This document shows positions 58,606 through 64,000 of a DNA stretch of 64,000 nucleotides, in pieces. Location of the stretch: positions 124,001 through 188,000 of the forward strand of contig JAACJP010000045.1 in the NCBI GenBank assembly GCA_013368375.1, in the 5' to 3' direction. The translations under genes were made by a program, and so were the position numbers. The notes below the pieces were generated by a model. That model was not told the DNA's origin and searched no databases. It was given only the letters and a program-made list of their open reading frames with translations. Origin of the DNA: Tricholomella constricta. Lineage: Eukaryota; Basidiomycota; Agaricomycetes; Agaricales; Lyophyllaceae. The first letter of the stretch is position 1. Each line of letters begins with the position of its first letter.

Positions 58606-61317
58606 ATGTCTCTATCTTTCAAAGGCCACACCGTAGTTATCACTGGCGCCGGCGGCGGCCTTGGTAAAACGTGCGTTTCCGCATCGCCTGGCCTCCTCCC
58701 AAATCGCACCGCTAACGCAATCAATAGATATTCACTCATGTTCGCCTCGCGCGGAGCGAATGTGGTCGTGAACGACTTTAATGGCGCGGCGGCGCAAAAA
58801 GTTGTCGACGAGATCGTACAAGGTGCGTCATGCTATGCCGCCAGTGTTCCGGGGGTAGCGGGCTGATCTGTCCCGAATCAGCCGGCGGAAAGGCGGTCGT
58901 CAACACCTCATCTGTTGCTGACGGTGCTGCGGTCATCAAGAGTGCGCTGGATGCATTCGGTGGGGTCACAATCCTCATCAACAATGCGGGCATACTGCGC
59001 GATAAGGGGTGCGATTATCTTGCACTGTTGAAGTTATGTTGGAATTGACATGGCATCGGTGTGTGCATTCCAGGTTCAAGAACATGTCAGACAAGGAGTG
59101 GGACCAGATCACGGAGGTGCATCTGAAGGGCGCATTTACGTGCACCAAGGCCGCCTGGCCCCATTTCCGGAAACAAAAGTTCGGACGCGTTATCAACACA
59201 GCAAGCGCGGCTGGGTTGTATGGTGCGTCTTACCCTCCGTCCGCATGCTCCTCGCTTCCTGACACCCATGGGCTCTAGGCAACTTTGGACAGGCTAACTA
59301 CAGCGCGGCGAAGATGGCTCTGATTGGCTTCACAAAAACCCTCGCGCGAGAGGGTGCTAAATACGGCATCAAGTCTACTGCCATCGCCCCCGTACGCCAA
59401 CATCTTCAGTCCTCTACGTATCCGCTAACCGCCATATTGCAGATCGCAGCGTCCCCCATGACAGAAACTATCATGCCTCCCGAAATGCTCGCGAATCTCA
59501 GCGTCTGTCTATTATCATCCACCGACCTGCACACATGAGACCTGACCACATCCATTGACAGCCCGAATATGTAGCGCCATTCGTTGCGGCCCTCTGTCAC
59601 CCTGACGGACCCGATGCCTCCGGCAAGGTCTTCGAGCTCGGCGCAGGCTTCATTGCGGAGATCCGATGGGAGCGCAGCAACGGCACAGTGTTCAAGACTG
59701 ATTCGAGCTTCACCCCTTCTGCTGTCAAGGCTAAATGGTCCGAAATTACCGATTTCAGCAACCCTTACTAGTGAGCCTTCTTCCTAGCTGGTTCATTGTA
59801 CGCATTTGCTAATGCGACCTAGCCCCGTGGACGTGACTGACGTTGACTCCCGTGTAAGTATCTTTCCACATGTTCGATAGGCCGCATTACTTACTGTCTT
59901 TTATAGGGCAAGCTCGAGCAAGCAGCGAAGCTTCCACCCAATACGCAGTCCTCGCCAGAGGTCCGCTTCGATGGCCAGACTGTCATCATCACTGGTGCGG
60001 GTGCCGGCCTGGGACGCGCGTATGCACATATGTATGGCAAGCTCGGCGCGAACGTGGTCGTCAACGACGTCAGTGAGAAGGGCGCCAATGCAGTCGTTGA
60101 CGAGGTCGTCAAAGGTTAGCTTTCTGCATGTGGATCGAGGGACCTATCCTCATGGCTGTCGAATTTTAGCTGGCGGAAAGGCAGCTGCTGCAGTGTGCTC
60201 GGCAGAGGATGGCGAAGCGATTGTGAAGGTTGCACTGGAGAAATTCGGCGGTGTGCACGTGCTCATTGCGAACGCGGGTATACTACGGGATAAGTCGTTC
60301 ACGGCAATGACGGAGCAGGAGTGGGACATCGTGTTAGCTGTCCACCTCCGGGGAACTTACAAGGCATGTTGTTCTATGTGGCATGACATTCTCATCTCGA
60401 GATTGCTCATTGTGAACGTGAAATTCAGTGCGCCAAGGCAGTGTGGCCGCACTTCCTGAAGCAAAAGTTTGGACGCATTGTGACCACATGCTCGCAAGTT
60501 GGCATTTGTACGTATCGCGGATTTCATTTTGACCGTTATAGGCTGACCCGGCTCTCCCGATTCGCATCTCAGATGGCAACTTCGGTCAAGCCAACTACTC
60601 CACCGCGAAAGCTGGAATCACTGGTCTTACACGGACGCTTGCTATTGAGGGCAAGAAGTACAACATCCTGGCTAACGTCATCGCCCCGTCAGCTGGCACC
60701 GCCATGACAAGCACTATCTGGTACCCTCTTTCTTCATTACCTTCGTGATTTCACTTGCTGACATCACTTGGACAGGCCGCAAGAGATGGTCGATGCCTTC
60801 AAGGTCAGTTCTTACCTACTGTCCTCCAGATATGACTCTCATTTTTGTCAATAGCCTGATTTTATTGCACCCATTGTTGGATACCTCAGCAGCGCAGGTT
60901 AGTTCGACAGAACCCTTTCAACTTTAGCACAGAGTTCATTCATCAATGCAGATAACACTGAGACCTCTGGATCTCTGTTCGAGATCCTCGGTGGATGGGC
61001 TGCACAGACGAGATGGCAACGCGCGGGCGGTCATGGCTTCCCCACCAACAGGCCTTTTACACCTGAAGAGGTTGTCGCAAATTGGCACGTTATGACCAAC
61101 TTTGGTATGTTGCATAGCGTTCTCCGTTTCCAATTATTCTGATTGCCTGCTATAGATGACGGGCGCGCCACACATCCTTCTTCGACATCGGAAGCTCTCC
61201 AGCAGGTATGCCGTCCCACTTTTTTGCGGAGTGCAATAGGATTTTGACATCAATGATTTTGTAAAGCTAATGGATAACTTCGGGAACAAGGGCGATAATG
61301 CAAGGCCGAAGCTGTAA
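58606..61317 (+). CDS. Peroxisomal multifunctional enzyme, double SDR part (Fox2 dehydrogenase half)
   Basis: Two tandem short-chain dehydrogenase domains as in the N-terminal part of fungal Fox2/MFE-2, which oxidises (3R)-hydroxyacyl-CoA in beta-oxidation. Domain 1: [13 protein letters not shown] (cofactor loop), [17 protein letters not shown] and the catalytic NYSAAK. Domain 2: [48 protein letters not shown]. After domain 2 the chain continues [18 protein letters not shown] and stops with NARPKL. PKL resembles a PTS1 signal. The hydratase domain that yeast Fox2 carries in the same chain is instead on the next gene. More than ten introns. All catalytic Tyr and Lys residues are kept. Confidence 0.88.
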
Positions 61318-61554
61318 AAAAAAAGCCTTTGGTTGTAGAGTATCTGGGATATGTATTGGCTCTTTATTTAAGTAATATCATAACTCCTCATGCAAGTTTT
61401 TGTCGCGACCCGTGAATATCATGAAGGAATGTTATCAGCATCTGAGCGGTCCTCCTGCGTGACGCTCGCATGCACCAATGCATGTGATTTATCTCGCACT
61501 TCGGAGCTCGACAGGAGACTCCTTCCTCTCCATCTTCCATCTTCCTGCTTTACT
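61318..61554. other. Short spacer between the two halves of the multifunctional enzyme
   Basis: 237 bp with a run of A after the SDR stop and an own pyrimidine-rich leader before the hydratase ATG at 61555, which supports two separate transcripts. No in-frame splice pair linking the two genes was found by eye. Confidence 0.5.
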
Positions 61555-62880
61555 ATGTCTGCATTCAAGTCCCCCAACGCCTTCGCCGACCCCGAGGACT
61601 CTCAGCTTGTCGCAGACGCCAAGAAGGAGCGCGTTGAGCCCGCCGAGCATTCTTTCACCGAGGTGCGTCGACGTCATTCCTTCCTATCCCACCGCCTCCA
61701 TCTCGCACGAATGGTTACACCACCAACAGCGCGACGTGATCCTGTACAACCTCGGCATTGGCGCAACGGAGAAGGAGCTGCAGTGGGTGTACGAGGGCGA
61801 CGATGAGTTCTCCGCGCTCCCCACGTTCGGCGTCGTCCCGCAGTTCGCGGCGAGCTCCGGCCTCTCGATGGACTGGCTGCCTAATTTCAACCCGGTGAGT
61901 GCTGGGCTGACGTATAATGAGTGTGTATGTGTGATTGTGACTTGATGGTGTAGGCGAAGCTGCTGCACGGGGAACAGTACCTGAGCATCAAGGCGCCGAT
62001 CCCGACGAGCGGAGAGCTCGTCAACGATGTCAGGCGCGTGGTGTATATAAACTTAAACTATTCCGTCGCTGAGTATTTGTGTGTTTTGTAGGCTTATGGA
62101 GGTTCTAGACAAGGGCAAGGCTGCGGCGGTCACGACGATCGTGGAGACGCGGGACAAGCGTACAGGGCAGGTCATCTTCGAGAACCAGTCGACTGTATTT
62201 ATTCGCGGTGCGGGCGGCTTTGGAGGCAAGCGCAATGGAAACGGTGCCTTCTGGTTCATGGAAATGCTTATTTATTACGGATACTGACGTCGAAGTAAAT
62301 AGACCGTGGGGCGGCCAGTGCAGCAAATGCACCCCCCAAACGTAGTCCTGATGCTGTAGTTGAGGAAAAGACATCGCACTCGCAGGCTGCGCTGTACAGG
62401 TGGGTTTCTCGTAGGTTTGCACCTGGAGTTGCAGTGTTCTAACTCAAATGCAGGCTGAGTGGTGACTCCAACCCCCTTCATGTAGGTTCCCTCTATTTTA
62501 CTTTGATGTGCGGCCTGTACTCACTTACTATGCTTTCAAGATCCTGCCAGAGTTTGCTGCCATCGGAGGATTCGACCAGCCCATTCTGCATGGGTTGTGC
62601 TCAATGGGCATCGCAGGAAAGCATGTCTTGAAGACGTTCGGGCCGTACTCGGACATCAAGGTGCGGTTTGCGGGCGTCGTGTACCCCGGTGAGACGATTA
62701 TCACGGAGATGTGGAAGGAAGGCGGAAAGGTCATTTTCTGTGAGTTTACGTTTTGTGGTTGATGGGAGATATGACTGAAGTAGGAGATTTGTAGCGGCAA
62801 AAGTGAAAGAGCGGGGTACGACGGTACTGGCGGCTGCGGCTGCAACACTGGTGGAGGGGTCTGCAAAAGCCAAGCTGTGA
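61555..62880 (+). CDS. Peroxisomal enoyl-CoA hydratase 2 (MaoC/hot-dog domain)
   Basis: Hydratase 2 of peroxisomal beta-oxidation, corresponding to the C-terminal part of Fox2. The start at 61555 gives [20 protein letters not shown]. Then [15 protein letters not shown] and [13 protein letters not shown] (first hot-dog fold), [18 protein letters not shown], and the catalytic hydratase 2 motif [20 protein letters not shown] followed by [10 protein letters not shown], with the Asp and His expected. It ends GSAKAKL, and AKL is a PTS1. About six introns, the one at 62034-62091 having a GC donor. It catalyses hydration of 2-enoyl-CoA to the 3R form, the substrate of the preceding gene's product. 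Confidence 0.87.
62034..62091 (+). other. Probable GC-AG intron (58 nt) in hydratase 2
   Basis: GTC AG|GCGCGTGG ... TTTTGTAG|G CTT ATG GAG restores [10 protein letters not shown], the family sequence. Any GT donor nearby leaves the downstream exon out of frame. The donor GCGCGT is unlike the normal GCAAGT of GC introns, and like that of the SDR gene at 21149-21197. Confidence 0.55.
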
Positions 62881-63028
62881 AAGTAGTTATCTATACAAGT
62901 AGCAAGTAGCCGACACAGGGTAGATCAGAACATGGCGCTCGGCACTACGCGGAGATCGAAAAGTTGTCCCCAAAGTTGGAACGGGGCGAAACGGCCAGCA
63001 GCTCATTTTTCTGTATCTCATTCTAATC

Positions 63029-64000
63029 ATGGTCGCCCGCTCCGCCCTCTCTCGTCTCGCCCCCGTCCTCTCCAATGCCCGCCCAGCCGCGAGGAGAGCA
63101 GCTCTTCAAGCAGCTCGCGGCTACGCAACAGCGGACAGCGAACAGCACACAGTTCGTTACTTGAAGCTCAGCCCCACACAGGGCCTTGCTGACGTTCAAT
63201 TTCTTGTTACAGATGACAGTTCGCGATGCCCTCAATGTAGCCATGGAGGAGGAGATGGTCCGCGACGAGAAGGTTTTCATTCTCGGGGAAGAGGTCGCCC
63301 GGTACAATGGTGCTTACAAGGTGCGTGCTTTTTATTCCCCACCCGGCTACCGACTCCCCGGACGTTAACATCTGCGTGTGCTCTTCTTTTCAGGTGACAA
63401 AAGGCCTGATGGACAAGTTCGGCGAGAAGCGCGTCGTCGACACGCCCATCACGGAGATGGGCTTCGCTGGTGTTGCTGTCGGCGCCGCACTTCAGGGGCT
63501 CCGCCCAATGTGCGTTCTTCATCCTTCCAATACACACAATGTTTTTTTTAATTGAGCTTTTTTGGGACACCAGATGCGAGTTCATGACGTTTAACTTTGC
63601 CATGCAGGCAATTGATCAGATCGTTAACTCGGCCGGAAAGACATATTACATGTCCGGCGGAAATGTACCGTGTCCCGTAGTATTCCGTGGGCCGAACGGT
63701 GCCGCCGCTGGTGTTGGCGCTCAGCACTCACAGGACTACGCGGGCTGGTATGGATCGATACCAGGCCTTAAGGTCATCAGCCCCTGGAGCGCCGAGGACT
63801 GCAAGGGTCTGCTGAAGGTGCCGTGCCATGCGTAATACATTCAAGTTAACGCCCTCACTGACCATTGCGAAATACTCAGGCCGCCATCCGCGACCCGAAC
63901 CCCGTTGTCTTCCTCGAGAATGAGATGATGTACGGCGTGTCGTTCCCCATGTCCGCCGAGGCAATGTCCGACAACTTCCTCCTTCCCATCGGTAAGGCCA
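63029..64000 (+). CDS. PDB1: Pyruvate dehydrogenase E1 component subunit beta (partial at window end)
   Basis: Mitochondrial E1 beta of the pyruvate dehydrogenase complex. The start at 63029 gives an Arg/Ala-rich presequence ([20 protein letters not shown], later ARGYATA). The mature enzyme opens with [20 protein letters not shown], then [80 protein letters not shown] and [13 protein letters not shown]. These are the well-conserved E1 beta blocks including the thiamin-diphosphate-contacting Glu region. Introns are at about 63164, 63321, 63509 and 63820. The gene is cut by the window edge after LLPIGKA. Confidence 0.95.

Noticed and set aside
1..64000. tRNA, rRNA, CRISPR array, integrated virus or bacterial island
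   Set aside because: A scan by eye for T-arm-like GTTCGAATC cores, regular spaced repeats and transposase or viral motifs found nothing convincing. The IucA/IucC genes carry fungal introns, so they are not bacterial contamination.

Overview
The window looks like nuclear DNA of a filamentous basidiomycete, most likely an Agaricomycete. Genes lie on both strands, spacing is compact, many genes are cut by introns of about 50-70 bp with GT...AG ends, and several families are typical of mushrooms (a fruit-body-specific secreted protein, F-box proteins, cytochrome b5-acyl-CoA dehydrogenase fusions). I cannot name the species. I see no prokaryotic, viral or plasmid genes, no tRNA or rRNA and no CRISPR. 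Gene models below were spliced by eye from reading frames, splice signals and family motifs. Spans run from the first to the last coding base and include introns.

Layout. 0.4-6.1 kb: a head-to-tail pair of IucA/IucC-type (NIS) siderophore synthetases with the same exon plan, followed by two GATA-type iron-regulator consensus sites. 6.6-21.2 kb: housekeeping and secreted genes (C2/Inn1-like protein, Frag1/DRAM/Sfk1 membrane protein, fruit-body-specific protein, DsbA-like oxidoreductase, F-box protein, TM-SH3 protein, atypical SDR). 22.0-23.4 kb: a single-pass membrane protein. 23.4-26.8 kb: gene-poor. 26.8-47.1 kb: a striking block with a Zn2Cys6 transcription factor, four cytochrome b5-acyl-CoA dehydrogenase paralogues plus a broken fifth copy, a class III CoA-transferase/alpha-methylacyl-CoA racemase-like enzyme and a GH79 glycosidase. 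47.3-48.4 kb: Mim1/Tom13. 48.4-52.1 kb: gene-poor with possible relics. 52.1-57.7 kb: an XLF/Nej1-like end-joining factor, an FHA/G-patch protein and a B-type cyclin. 58.6-62.9 kb: the two halves of the peroxisomal multifunctional enzyme (double SDR, then hydratase 2) as adjacent separate genes. The window ends inside pyruvate dehydrogenase E1 beta.

How the genes may work together. All four dehydrogenases end in -ARL, hydratase 2 ends in -AKL, the double SDR in -PKL and the racemase-like enzyme in -HKL, all of which are or resemble PTS1 peroxisomal signals. Together they supply dehydrogenation, epimerisation or CoA transfer, hydration and second dehydrogenation of acyl-CoAs. The neighbourhood therefore reads as a peroxisomal beta-oxidation region with a local regulator candidate. 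This is the most interesting system in the window. Its clustering and co-regulation are inference. The unusual gene structure (4-nt micro-exons, GC-AG introns with atypical donors) is read directly from the sequence but needs transcript proof.
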